64,000 nt of DNA from Bacteriovoracaceae bacterium UBA3083 (GTDB taxonomy: Bacteria > Bdellovibrionota > Bacteriovoracia > Bacteriovoracales > Bacteriovoracaceae), in the NCBI GenBank assembly GCA_002366565.1, contig DFBJ01000009.1, forward strand, positions 186,001 to 250,000, given 5' to 3'. The notes under the pieces were generated by a model that was not told the origin of the DNA, searched no databases, and was given only the letters and a program-made list of their open reading frames with translations. A program made the position numbers and the translations under genes. Below are positions 17,104 through 26,465 of this stretch, piece by piece. Each line of letters starts with the position of its first letter. Position 1 is the first letter of the stretch.

Positions 17104-17134
17104 CGCCCTTCCTATGTGAAGGGCGTATTTATTT
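17104..17134 (+). terminator. Intrinsic terminator between rho and prfA
   Basis: CGCCCTT (17104-17110), an 8-base loop and AAGGGCG (17119-17125) form a perfect 7-bp stem followed by TATTTATTTT. It stands 23 bases after the rho stop, so prfA is read through it or has its own promoter within the remaining 28 bases. Confidence 0.75.
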
Positions 17135-17162
17135 TAGGTTACAATTTTATAGGGAAGTAAGT

Positions 17163-18236
17163 ATGTCGATGTTTGATAAGCTTGATGGAGTTATTGAAAG
17201 ATTTGAAGCTTTAAATGAGAAGTTAGCAGATCCTACAATTTATGACAGACAAGCTGAATTTAAAAAAATCTCTAGTGAAAGGTCTAACCTTGAAGAAGTT
17301 GTAGTCGCATACAGAGAATACAGACAGATAAAAGCTGATATAGATGAAGCGAAAGAAATCCTTAAGAATGAAAAAGATGAGGATATGAAAGAGATGGCCA
17401 AAGAGGTCCTCTCTGAAAATGAGCCACTTATAACTCCAATGGAAGAGAAGCTTACTATTCTTCTTCTGCCAAAAGACCCACTTGATGATAAGAACGTTAT
17501 GATGGAAATCAGAGCAGGTGCTGGTGGTGATGAGGCCTCTATTTTTGTTGGTGATGTATATAGAATGTACTCAAACTACTTTAGAGACCTTGGATTTAAG
17601 CTTGAGCAAGTTTCAGTATCTGAAGGTGATGAGGGAATCAAAGAGATTATCTTTTCAGTTTCAGGTGAAAAGGTTTATTCAAAATTAAAGTATGAGTCAG
17701 GTGTTCATAGAGTTCAGCGTGTTCCAAAAACTGAATCTCAAGGGCGTGTGCATACATCGACAATTACTGTTGCTGTAATGCCTGAAACTGATGACCTTGA
17801 ATTTGAATTAGATTTAAATGATGTTCGTATTGATGTTTACCGCTCAGGTGGAGCAGGTGGGCAGTCAGTTAACACGACTGACTCTGCAGTTAGAGTAACT
17901 CACGTTCCTACGGGAACAGTTGTTGCTAACCAGGATCAGAAGTCACAGCTGAAAAACAAAGAGAAGGCCCTAAGGATTCTTAAAAATAGAATCTATGATA
18001 AAATGCTTCAAGAGAAGAATGCAGTTGAAGCTGCAGAGAGGAAAGGACTTGTTGGTACAGGTGATAGATCTGAAAGGATTAGAACTTATAACTTCCCACA
18101 AGGTCGATTAACTGATCACAGAATTGGTTTAACTCTTTACTCTCTTGATAAAATTATTGAAGGTGATATGGGTCCAGTAACGGATGCATTAATCGCACAT
18201 AATCAGGCTGAGTTACTTAAGGGACAAGAAGAGTAA
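17163..18236 (+). CDS. prfA: Peptide chain release factor 1
   Basis: Releases finished peptides at UAA and UAG codons. The 357-residue protein is full length with coiled-coil N-terminal domain, RAGAGGDEA, HRVQRVPKTESQGR (here PKT at the anticodon-like PxT position) and the catalytic GGQ loop (SGGAGGQSVNTTDSAVR). The stop shares a base with the start of prmC (TAATG), matching the functional partnership: PrmC methylates the Gln of GGQ. Confidence 0.97.
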   Translation: MSMFDKLDGVIERFEALNEKLADPTIYDRQAEFKKISSERSNLEEVVVAYREYRQIKADIDEAKEILKNEKDEDMKEMAKEVLSENEPLITPMEEKLTILLLPKDPLDDKNVMMEIRAGAGGDEASIFVGDVYRMYSNYFRDLGFKLEQVSVSEGDEGIKEIIFSVSGEKVYSKLKYESGVHRVQRVPKTESQGRVHTSTITVAVMPETDDLEFELDLNDVRIDVYRSGGAGGQSVNTTDSAVRVTHVPTGTVVANQDQKSQLKNKEKALRILKNRIYDKMLQEKNAVEAAERKGLVGTGDRSERIRTYNFPQGRLTDHRIGLTLYSLDKIIEGDMGPVTDALIAHNQAELLKGQEE

Positions 18237-19135
18237 TGACTCCAATAAATCTTGGAATATATTTAGAGAACTTTTTCTCTGATAAGAAGCAAAGACTTTC
18301 TGAGCTCTATCCAGGATTATCTCTCAATAGATTGAAAGATGAGTTAGAGCAGTATGCAAGACAGAAGAAGATAAATGTCGATGATTTATTTTCTTCTCGT
18401 TATATTCCGAGTAACACTAATCCTATAACAAGCTTTTTTGATAATTTAATAAAGGGTTATCCTCTTGAGTATATTAGAGGAAGAGCTCATTTTTATAAGT
18501 CTGAGTTTGATGTTTCTGAAACAGTCTTAATTCCTAGAAGTGAAACTGAGATTTTAGTTGAAACGGCTTCTTCCTTTCTAAGAGATTGGATGAAGATGTC
18601 AGATGAGAGGTTGAGAGTTTTAGATATAGGTACTGGAAGTGGTGCTATTATCATATCTCTACTTCAGGAAATGCACAGACCAATTGAAGCATTTGCCACA
18701 GATATTTCTAAAGATGCGTTAGAAGTTGCTAGAAGAAATTATTTCAATCTTAGATTCACTATTCCAAGAGAGTCATCGCTTCGATTAATTCATACTGATA
18801 GAATGAGTGAGCTACTTGACGAGAAATTTCATCTTATCGTTAGTAATCCACCATATATTAAGAAACGCGAAGATCGTGATTTTGTACACCATCAAGTCGA
18901 TACGTATGAGCCACATCTAGCTCTTTATCTAGATGATGATAAGTATGATGAGTGGTTTAGAATACTTTTTAAACAAGTTTTAAGTTCTCTCTATGAAGAG
19001 GGGATTTTTATAATGGAAGGTCACGAAGATCATCTAGAAGATTTAGCAAGCGTATGTAGTATGGTTGGATTTTCTTCAGTACAGATACTTAAAGACTATA
19101 CAAATAGGAACCGCTTTATTTTTGCAAAAAAATAG
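18236..19135 (+). CDS. prmC: Release factor glutamine N5-methyltransferase
   Basis: Methylates the GGQ glutamine of release factors using S-adenosylmethionine. The 299-residue protein has an N-terminal helical domain ending in LEYIRGRAHFY, the IPRSETE segment, motif I (VLDIGTGSGAI), and the catalytic NPPY (LIVSNPPYIK). It overlaps prfA by one base. Confidence 0.95.
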   Translation: MTPINLGIYLENFFSDKKQRLSELYPGLSLNRLKDELEQYARQKKINVDDLFSSRYIPSNTNPITSFFDNLIKGYPLEYIRGRAHFYKSEFDVSETVLIPRSETEILVETASSFLRDWMKMSDERLRVLDIGTGSGAIIISLLQEMHRPIEAFATDISKDALEVARRNYFNLRFTIPRESSLRLIHTDRMSELLDEKFHLIVSNPPYIKKREDRDFVHHQVDTYEPHLALYLDDDKYDEWFRILFKQVLSSLYEEGIFIMEGHEDHLEDLASVCSMVGFSSVQILKDYTNRNRFIFAKK

Positions 19136-19144
19136 GAAAATATT

Positions 19145-20398
19145 ATGGATAAAATAATTGTAGATGGACCATGTAAACTAGAAGGAAGCGTAAAGATTTC
19201 TAAAGCAAAGAATGCTTATCTTCCAATTCTGTCTGGTGTCCTATTAAGTGATAAAAAAATTACTTTAAATGAAATACCAAACCTAAGAGATATAAATACA
19301 ATGCTAACTCTTTTAGGAAATCTTGGTGTCGGAATAGAAAGAGATGGTAGTACTGTAGTACTAGATCCATCTACTTTAAACTCTCATGAAGCTACTTATG
19401 ACTTAGTTAAAACGATGAGAGCATCTATCTTCACTCTTGGACCAATATTAACAAGACTTCATAAGGCTAAGGTTTCACTGCCTGGTGGTTGTGCAATTGG
19501 TACAAGACCTATTGATCTTCATCTTTCTAACTTAGAGAAGATGGGAGCTAAGATCACTTTAGAGGGTGGTTATGTGTACGCTGAAACTGATGGTCCACTA
19601 AAAGGTGCTCATCTTGTACTGGCCTTTCCTTCTGTTGGAGCTACTGAAAACTTAATGATGGCCGCAGTATTTGCTGAAGGTAAAACTGTAATTGAAAATG
19701 CTGCTCTAGAGCCAGAGATAGATGACCTCGCTAACTTTTTAAATGCAATGGGTGCAAAGGTTTCTGGAATAGGGACTAAGAAGATTGAAATTGAAGGTGT
19801 AAAAGAACTTCATGAAGTAAACTACACTGCAATAGGTGATAGAATTGAAGCTGCAACTTATATTATGGCCGCACTTGCTACAAATTCTAAAGTGAAAGTA
19901 GAGGACTTTGATCCTGAGCATTTAGATTTTGTTATTGATGAATTAAAAAGAATGGGCGCTGAATTCAACATTGGAAAAGACTTCGTAGAGGTTTTACCAA
20001 GTGAGTTAAAGTCCTGTAAAATTGATACAGCACCATTTCCTGGATTTCCGACTGATGTACAAGCTCAAATGATGGCACTTGTTACTCAGGTTAAGGGAAG
20101 TTCAATTATAACTGAACATATTTTTGAAAATAGATTCATGCATGTTCCTGAGCTAAATAGGCTAGGTGCCAATATTGAGCTAAAAGGAAATACGGCTTTT
20201 GTAGCTGGAGAGTCTAAGCTAAAAGGTGCACCTGTTATGTGTACTGATTTAAGAGCTTCTGCGGCATTGATAATTGCTGCCCTTGCATCTGAAGGTAAGA
20301 CTGAGATCTCAAGAGTTTATCACCTCGATAGAGGCTATGATAATCTTGCAAATAAGTTAACTCAAATTGGCGCAAATATTTCAAGAGTAGCGGAGTAG
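19145..20398 (+). CDS. murA: UDP-N-acetylglucosamine 1-carboxyvinyltransferase
   Basis: First committed step of peptidoglycan synthesis: transfers enolpyruvate from PEP to UDP-GlcNAc. The 417-residue protein has the usual length, the N-terminal SKAKNAYLPIL with the substrate Lys, the catalytic Cys in PGGCAIGTRP (the fosfomycin target), and FPTDVQAQMMAL, and DLRASAALIIAAL. It follows prmC after 9 bases in the rho-prfA-prmC group. Confidence 0.97.
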   Translation: MDKIIVDGPCKLEGSVKISKAKNAYLPILSGVLLSDKKITLNEIPNLRDINTMLTLLGNLGVGIERDGSTVVLDPSTLNSHEATYDLVKTMRASIFTLGPILTRLHKAKVSLPGGCAIGTRPIDLHLSNLEKMGAKITLEGGYVYAETDGPLKGAHLVLAFPSVGATENLMMAAVFAEGKTVIENAALEPEIDDLANFLNAMGAKVSGIGTKKIEIEGVKELHEVNYTAIGDRIEAATYIMAALATNSKVKVEDFDPEHLDFVIDELKRMGAEFNIGKDFVEVLPSELKSCKIDTAPFPGFPTDVQAQMMALVTQVKGSSIITEHIFENRFMHVPELNRLGANIELKGNTAFVAGESKLKGAPVMCTDLRASAALIIAALASEGKTEISRVYHLDRGYDNLANKLTQIGANISRVAE

Positions 20399-20400
20399 TT

Positions 20401-20745
20401 ATGAGTGACTGTATCTTTTGTAAAATTATTAATAATGAAATTCCTTCTACAAGAGTTTATGAAGATGAGTTTGTGATTGGGTTTAAAGATTTAAACCCTC
20501 TTGCTAAAGAGCACTATCTCTTTATTCATAGAGATCATTCAGAAAATATTAATGATATTACAGATTCAGATCCAGCACAATTGAGTGACGTATTTAAGGC
20601 CATATCAAAATTTACAAAAGATTCAGGTCTTGCATCAACAGGCTTTAGAGTTGTAACTAATCAAGGTGTTGACGGTGGGCAAACTGTTTTTCATACGCAC
20701 TTTCACGTCTTAGGTGGCGAAAAACTTGCTGGATTTGGTTCATAA
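20401..20745 (+). CDS. HIT family nucleotide-binding protein (HinT-like)
   Basis: A 114-residue purine nucleoside phosphoramidase-type protein. It shows the N-terminal CIFCKII with a Cys pair and the histidine triad HTHFHVLGG near the C-terminus. Starts 2 bases after murA, so the two are coupled. Length and motif place it in the HinT/PKCI branch. Confidence 0.93.
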   Translation: MSDCIFCKIINNEIPSTRVYEDEFVIGFKDLNPLAKEHYLFIHRDHSENINDITDSDPAQLSDVFKAISKFTKDSGLASTGFRVVTNQGVDGGQTVFHTHFHVLGGEKLAGFGS

Positions 20746-20827
20746 TAGAAATACTTTTCTTTTATGTTAGAAAACCTAGGCCATAAATCAATCTTGCAAG
20801 CATAGTCTTCTTCAATAAGGAGAGACT

Positions 20828-22342
20828 ATGATTAAATATCTATTACCATTACTATTATTAAGTACGCTCATCTCTTGTAAGAAAGAGGGGAGTATCGAGT
20901 TTGTTAGTCCAAATGATTTTCCTGTCACAGAAAGTCTATCTAAGACTAATGCTGTTTCTTTTTCCCCATTTTTAGAGCTCCCATTACTGAATTTACATCC
21001 AAAAAGTAGTTCAATAGATATCTTGAATTCAGATGATGAACTTGTAGAGAATATACCAATTCAAGTTAGTAAAAGATCTCTTATTAGGTCTAAACTTTTG
21101 GAATTAATTGATAATCCAAATAGCGAAGAACTTACTGTTGATGACTTGTTTAAATTTAAATTTGATGTTCCTCAGTCGGAGATATTCAAATTTATTGATA
21201 AGTATAGTTTTGCAAATTTAAAAAGTATGAAAGGTAGATTAAGTATAAAAAATTATCTCTATTCTGAGGGAGAAGGTTTACTTGATGACTTAGCCTATAG
21301 TTCTGGTATTGAAAATGATTTAGATATTTATACTAATATGAACCTTGAAAATAACCTTGATCAAACGAGTGGCTTTCAATTCGGAGAAAAGCCTAGTGAA
21401 GCCTATGATTTTAATCTAGAGAGCTTAGACTTAATTTATATCTTTAAGAACTTAGCAAGTGATAAGGGGATAGTTTTTAGTTTAGATGACTTTAAGATAA
21501 GTGATAAAGAAGTTTTAGATTGGAAAAGAGAGGTTTTAGAGAAGGGAAGCTTACTTATTATATCTAATAAAGACTCACAGAAGTATATGTTTATTCCACA
21601 TTTAAAGAGTGTTGAAGATATTTTAATTCAAAATCAATATGATCTACTTTCTTTAAAGGGATATCGTAAAATAAACTTTAATAAGTTTAATGAAAAAATA
21701 ACATATGGAAGTATTCTTTCTATTGTAGAGCTTGATAGAGAGAGAAAAGAAATTGCAAAAAACTTCTTAGAATACCAAAAAGTTAAAAGCATTAAGTTTG
21801 AAAAAATTAAAGATAAAACGGTACATCTATTTATTCAGTTAGAAGGTATTAAGCATAGCATTTCTCATCGCTATGAGGCTCAGAGGGTATCTCTGTATGA
21901 GAATAATATAAGAAGAAGAACTAGAACATGTAATGTGAGTAGAAGATCTATTTCTAAGTCTCCGATTAGGATTGACCCTCTAAAAGATAAACTGAGTTAT
22001 ATTTTTAAATATAATGGCTTGAAAAAATCTATAGACTCATTGATTAAAGAAGGATTTGTACGCGTTGAAAGAAATAAGAATTCTCAACATATTATAATTG
22101 ATAATCTTCCAGGGTTGAGTGATAAGTCAGAAGTAACCTTTGAACTAGAGTATAAATTAAAACTTACCGACGTTATTCAAGATAAGGGACAATGTGTTCT
22201 ATATTATCGTTCAAGAACTTATAATGTCGAAGGAGCGAATGAAACGAAAGTTAAAGAGGAGCGCTTTGACTCATTTAGACGTTCTGTTTCTAAAAAACCG
22301 GTTGGAATTGAAAAAATAATGAATGTGATATCTGTACTATAG
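20828..22342 (+). CDS. Lipoprotein of unknown function with C-terminal duplicated domain
   Basis: A 504-residue lipoprotein precursor (lipobox LISC, Cys at residue 17). I recognise no family. The last third holds two copies of a beta-rich unit about 97 residues apart: RTRTCNV then RRSISKSPIRI (about 364-385) and RSRTYNV then RRSVSKKPVGI (about 461-495). The spacing and shared Arg/Ser/Lys motif suggest tandem domains exposed in the periplasm or outside the cell. It appears to be transcribed alone and ends at a strong terminator. Confidence 0.72.
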   Translation: MIKYLLPLLLLSTLISCKKEGSIEFVSPNDFPVTESLSKTNAVSFSPFLELPLLNLHPKSSSIDILNSDDELVENIPIQVSKRSLIRSKLLELIDNPNSEELTVDDLFKFKFDVPQSEIFKFIDKYSFANLKSMKGRLSIKNYLYSEGEGLLDDLAYSSGIENDLDIYTNMNLENNLDQTSGFQFGEKPSEAYDFNLESLDLIYIFKNLASDKGIVFSLDDFKISDKEVLDWKREVLEKGSLLIISNKDSQKYMFIPHLKSVEDILIQNQYDLLSLKGYRKINFNKFNEKITYGSILSIVELDRERKEIAKNFLEYQKVKSIKFEKIKDKTVHLFIQLEGIKHSISHRYEAQRVSLYENNIRRRTRTCNVSRRSISKSPIRIDPLKDKLSYIFKYNGLKKSIDSLIKEGFVRVERNKNSQHIIIDNLPGLSDKSEVTFELEYKLKLTDVIQDKGQCVLYYRSRTYNVEGANETKVKEERFDSFRRSVSKKPVGIEKIMNVISVL

Positions 22343-22344
22343 GA

Positions 22345-22370
22345 AAAAGGGGCTCAATGCCCCTTTTTTT
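22345..22370. terminator. Bidirectional intrinsic terminator
   Basis: AAAAGGGGC (22345-22353), loop TCAAT and GCCCCTTTT form a stem with T runs in both directions, between two convergent genes. Confidence 0.85.
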
Positions 22371-22372
22371 AT

Positions 22373-23134
22373 TTATTGAATCTTTTCTGATAGACCCGTG
22401 AAGAGAGCGCTTAGAATAGCCTTTTGCATTCTACTTAGCTCGTATACCTCGGCCATAATTACAACAGGACTCTTTTTAATTGTCGCTGTTATAACAACCT
22501 GTCCTTTTTCTTCTGAGTATTCAGCAATATCAAAAGTATTGTTGAATTCTTTTTCGTAATTAGACATAATCTTAGCTTCTAGCTCCCCACCTTCAGTTGG
22601 GTTTGGAAGTCTTTCTCCCTCAACCTTTACTTGGATAAGCTTATTTTTTTCATTATCTTTCTTCGCAATTTTTATATCGTTAAAGATAATTCTTACTGAC
22701 TTTGCACCAAGGTTTGATTTTAGGATAAACCAAAGCTCTTCAAAGAAAGTTGTCCTATCATTTGGCCATAGACCATTTAGGTGAGTGATAACTTTAAATA
22801 ATTCTTCAAGTAGAGTGACATTATTTTGAAGTAGCCAGTTATTGTGGACTCTTGAAAATATACTTTTAACTTCTTCTAGTGGTAGTGATTGAAAAGTATC
22901 AAAGTCAGTATTGATTTCTTTTAGAGATCTAATTGGAAAGTACTTACTATCTTCTAGAAGTGCAGACTTTAAATCTTCATTTTCTAGTAGATCTTCATCG
23001 TAAAAGAGCGCCTGTAAATTAGAGTTTTTTAATTCACCTAAGTCTAAAACCTTTCCATTGTCATCTTGTCCATCATTGAATGATCTTAACAAAAATTGGT
23101 TTTCTGACTTAATTAAACCTAGATTAAATTCCAT
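22373..23134 (-). CDS. Hypothetical cytoplasmic protein
   Basis: A 253-residue soluble protein without signal peptide or membrane segment. The first half is acidic and helical; a middle section looks like an alpha/beta core (SVRIIFNDIKIAKKD, LIQVKVEGERLPNP) and the end is amphipathic helix. No recognised motif. It is a lone gene with its own terminator. Confidence 0.65.
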   Translation of the reverse strand: MEFNLGLIKSENQFLLRSFNDGQDDNGKVLDLGELKNSNLQALFYDEDLLENEDLKSALLEDSKYFPIRSLKEINTDFDTFQSLPLEEVKSIFSRVHNNWLLQNNVTLLEELFKVITHLNGLWPNDRTTFFEELWFILKSNLGAKSVRIIFNDIKIAKKDNEKNKLIQVKVEGERLPNPTEGGELEAKIMSNYEKEFNNTFDIAEYSEEKGQVVITATIKKSPVVIMAEVYELSRMQKAILSALFTGLSEKIQ

Positions 23135-23283
23135 ACGTTCTTCCTATCGATGACTTTATTAAAGTTGAGCAAAATTCTATCCTATAGTACTGAAATTGTG
23201 AATGATTGATTCGATATTTGATGCGTAGGGGATGAAATTGCACGGGGCGTTGCTTATCTTGAGCTATGTTAGAATATATAAAT

Positions 23284-23916
23284 ATGAAATTTATGCTATT
23301 TACGCTTCTATTCTTACTCTCTGCAAATATCTACTCACAAGATGAAAGGAGCTTCCGTGATCTATTCAAGGCTGAATTGGATAAAGAGGTGAGGGAAGAC
23401 TCAACTGAAGAAGCTAAATATGTAGTAAATACCCCACTTTACAAAATAGACCTAGATGGCGACCACCGCAAAGAGTCTATTTTTTATGAACTTAAAGATG
23501 GAATGTCTTGGATACACTTTCTAAACTATGACGAAAGTAGATTAAAATCCTTTAAGTTGGACGTTAATGGGTTTGGAGCAAAGGTCTATAAAGTACGAGT
23601 CAGAAACCTGTCTCCAGATGTTCTAGGTCTCGTATTTTACTTCTATGAAGGATTAACTAAGTACACGGAAATGAACTCAACTGTTAGGCTCTACTTTGCT
23701 ACTATTGAAAGTCAAAACCTTTCAAATATCTATATGGAAAAAGGGCCTATCTTTTGGGAAGAAAAACGAACTCGACAGGGGCATTACTTTCAAAGGCCAA
23801 ATCAATTGAGCTTTGTAGATTTTAATAAGAATGGGACTAAAGAAATTTTAATCAAGCAAGGTAATACATCTAGTGTCTTCATGTATCTAAAGAAAGGTAA
23901 GTGGTTGAAATTCTGA
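23284..23916 (+). CDS. Exported protein with EF-hand-like calcium loops
   Basis: A 210-residue product with a signal peptide (LFTLLFLLSANIYS). The mature part contains two short Asp-rich loops, DLDGDHRKE and DFNKNGTKE, with the DxDxDG-like spacing seen in calcium-binding FG-GAP/VCBS or EF-hand loops. Family unknown. The start is uncertain: an ATG 18 bases upstream (23266) would add six residues including an acidic one, which fits a signal peptide less well. Confidence 0.68.
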   Translation: MKFMLFTLLFLLSANIYSQDERSFRDLFKAELDKEVREDSTEEAKYVVNTPLYKIDLDGDHRKESIFYELKDGMSWIHFLNYDESRLKSFKLDVNGFGAKVYKVRVRNLSPDVLGLVFYFYEGLTKYTEMNSTVRLYFATIESQNLSNIYMEKGPIFWEEKRTRQGHYFQRPNQLSFVDFNKNGTKEILIKQGNTSSVFMYLKKGKWLKF

Positions 23917-24004
23917 TTGTTTCTACTCATTTTCTCCCTTAAGAAAATACTGAACATTTCCGATAAGTTTAATAGTTTATTATTCTCTTAGAAATGGAAC
24001 TTTC

Positions 24005-25900
24005 ATGGTCATTAAAAAAATACTTCTTTTTACATTATTTTTGATTTTAGCTTCTTGCGCTTCTTCTTCAAAGAATAATAGGGGAGTTGCTTCTTTAGAT
24101 GAAGCGAAGCCTTCAGAGAAAGGTAGTTGTGGTCAAATAATGAATGGCTTCATCAAGGGAAGAAAGATTGTTAATAAAAATGGACTTGGAGATTTATTTC
24201 CTGATCCAGAGAAATATGCTCCTGAGGAATTATCACAAGTTCAAAAAGTTAGTGACAAGATTGGTAATAAACTAATTCGTAAAGTTCCTAATAATAGAAT
24301 TGAAAGGGACTTTCAAACGTACGCGTATTCAAAACTTATCCAGGATAACCTTAAGGAAATAGACCCTGTAGAGTATAATACTTGGTTCAGATTAAATGTT
24401 GATAATGTTGTTTCAAGCTTTGATGAAGATAAAACTGTTAGTGATACTTTTGATGAGACGTTAGAAGCGTTCAAAGAGTGGAGAGCTAGTAATGGGTTTT
24501 CATTCAAAAATATGTTGAAGCTTAAAAATGGAACTAATGAGAGTAAGCAGGTTTTAAAGAATTTAGAAGAGTCTGCAATGGCTGATTACAATGCAATTAT
24601 CGGTGCTAAAGTAAATAGCTATGAGAATTATCAAGACTTTCTAGATGATAGCATTGCTGCAGTTTCTAACTTCAATCTCTTTGAAGAGAATTTTCAAGGG
24701 CCAGGGTATTTAAGATGGCTATCTGAGAATCACTTTCTTTCTGAAGAAGTATTTTTAAAATTAAAAAATGGTGCAGATGATGATCAAACTCTTGGAGATC
24801 TACTATCGAATAACTATCTTGAATATATCCCATTCTCTAAGAAACCAGAAATGCCAAAGAAATCAATCAAAGAGAAGATACGTGACTATGCAATAGACAT
24901 GTTTACTAAGAAGAAGAAAGATATTGATGAGTGTGGTGGAGACCCTGATTGCGCTCTTAAAGAAACGAAAACAATATTTCAAAGAATGCTTGGAATGGAT
25001 GGCTTTAAGAAGAACTTTAGTTGCTTAAGACAATTTCCTCAAGCTCGTAATGCTATGTATGCAGACTTTGTCGTAACATGGTCAATGCTTGGATATCTTT
25101 ATAAGAATAACGAAGAGGACTTTGAGAGATTTCCTTGGGAGGTTGTAACAAGTGGTTTAATCTTTACGCCAATTATGTCAGAAGTTAACTGCCAGGCATC
25201 TTTTCAAACAAGAAATGCATTTGGAGGCATGGTTAATATTGCTAAGCAGCCATCAAAGGCAAAAGCATTTATCAGGAACTGGAGACGTGTTACTGGTGTG
25301 AGTATTGCTTCTGGAGTAGGGCTGGTAGGGCTTGGACTTGGATTCAATGAACTTTATGCAGCACTTGGACATCCTGTTGAAAACTCTGAGTCACTACAAG
25401 AACAGATGAGAATGCTACCGTTCATGTTCATGTGGTCTGGAGTACTTGGTGGTCTTAAGAATATTACTGTTCTTAATCCTCTTAGACATAAAATTATTCC
25501 TAAGTTCGCAGCAATGATACAGTCTAAAACCGGAATTACTTCAGGTTCCGCTATTTCATTAACTGCAATGAATGTTGCTCTCTCAAGTGCAAATGAATAT
25601 TACAGTAGTGTAAGCTTCAATGAAATTTGGAGATATTATGTTATCCCTAAGTATTTAGAGATGATCGGATATGATTCTCCTGGTGATCAGGACCTTAAGG
25701 GGGAGACTCGAATTGAGGCCTTTGATGCAAATACTGATATCTTTATCACAGAGTATGAAGAAGGTGTAAAAACATCAGTAACTGTCGAGAAGTCTTATGA
25801 TGAAGAAGGAAAAGAGTATATTAAAGTTGAAGATGTAGATATTGAAATTCCGGATTACTTTCTAGAAGAATCAGTAAGTGAAGTACCTAGGGCCGAATAA
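24005..25900 (+). CDS. Large lipoprotein of unknown function
   Basis: A 631-residue lipoprotein precursor (lipobox LASC, Cys at residue 18). The first half is helical and charged; about residues 425-530 hold two or three hydrophobic stretches (SIASGVGLVGLGLGF; MLPFMFMWSGVLGGL; SAISLTAMNVALSSAN), odd for a lipoprotein; the tail is very acidic. Internal cysteines such as CGGDPDC may form disulfides. No family recognised. It faces a small exported membrane protein gene, with one base between the stops. Confidence 0.7.
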   Translation: MVIKKILLFTLFLILASCASSSKNNRGVASLDEAKPSEKGSCGQIMNGFIKGRKIVNKNGLGDLFPDPEKYAPEELSQVQKVSDKIGNKLIRKVPNNRIERDFQTYAYSKLIQDNLKEIDPVEYNTWFRLNVDNVVSSFDEDKTVSDTFDETLEAFKEWRASNGFSFKNMLKLKNGTNESKQVLKNLEESAMADYNAIIGAKVNSYENYQDFLDDSIAAVSNFNLFEENFQGPGYLRWLSENHFLSEEVFLKLKNGADDDQTLGDLLSNNYLEYIPFSKKPEMPKKSIKEKIRDYAIDMFTKKKKDIDECGGDPDCALKETKTIFQRMLGMDGFKKNFSCLRQFPQARNAMYADFVVTWSMLGYLYKNNEEDFERFPWEVVTSGLIFTPIMSEVNCQASFQTRNAFGGMVNIAKQPSKAKAFIRNWRRVTGVSIASGVGLVGLGLGFNELYAALGHPVENSESLQEQMRMLPFMFMWSGVLGGLKNITVLNPLRHKIIPKFAAMIQSKTGITSGSAISLTAMNVALSSANEYYSSVSFNEIWRYYVIPKYLEMIGYDSPGDQDLKGETRIEAFDANTDIFITEYEEGVKTSVTVEKSYDEEGKEYIKVEDVDIEIPDYFLEESVSEVPRAE

Positions 25901-25901
25901 T

Positions 25902-26327
25902 TTAAGAGGCCTTAGGGAAATTCATATCGTCATCATCGTCATTGTCTCTTTTAGAGTCTAGATCAACAATATTAGAAGGGACTTCTTCATCAAGGTCTTT
26001 AACACCTTTCATTAATCCTAACCATACAGCGATAGGAAGTAGACAAACCATCAATATTACAATGTATTTATTTGTTGAAGATTGGCTATCTTCAAGAGTT
26101 TCAAGGTTAGTCTCTTTAACTGTATTCTTTTTGACTGGTTCTAGTTTTTTCGTTCTATTTTCCTGAGAGAAATCGAAAGGAACCGCTTTAGAAGGTGGTA
26201 CATCATCGTATTGATCAATAGATATCCCTGTCACCGGCTCAACTGCAGGCCCTCTAGCGAATGTCATCGAGCTCGACACTAGTGCCAGGAAAAAGAATAA
26301 AATTAATTGTTTATTGATCTGTATCAT
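25902..26327 (-). CDS. Small membrane protein with signal peptide and acidic C-terminus
   Basis: A 141-residue product: N-terminal signal sequence, a Pro/Lys/Glu periplasmic stretch, one membrane helix (YIVILMVCLLPIAVWLGLM) and a cytoplasmic tail ending in a run of Asp. Function unknown. It is divergent from the lux-like operon. Confidence 0.65.
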   Translation of the reverse strand: MIQINKQLILFFFLALVSSSMTFARGPAVEPVTGISIDQYDDVPPSKAVPFDFSQENRTKKLEPVKKNTVKETNLETLEDSQSSTNKYIVILMVCLLPIAVWLGLMKGVKDLDEEVPSNIVDLDSKRDNDDDDDMNFPKAS

Positions 26328-26370
26328 ATATAACCACTTGAAAGTATGTTATGCCTATCTTATTAAAAGC

Positions 26371-26395
26371 CTAAATATTTTTCATGAATATTTAG
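26371..26395. repeat. Perfect inverted repeat upstream of the lux-like operon
   Basis: CTAAATATT (26371-26379), 7 bases, AATATTTAG (26387-26395). It sits between divergent genes, just upstream of a TATGAT box (26409-26414), so a regulator site is plausible; no T run follows that would make it a terminator. Confidence 0.5.
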
Positions 26396-26465
26396 TGAGG
26401 CTCTACTATATGATACATGGCAATGTGATCTAATTTTAGTGAGAAAATTTCACCCTTGGAGACCT

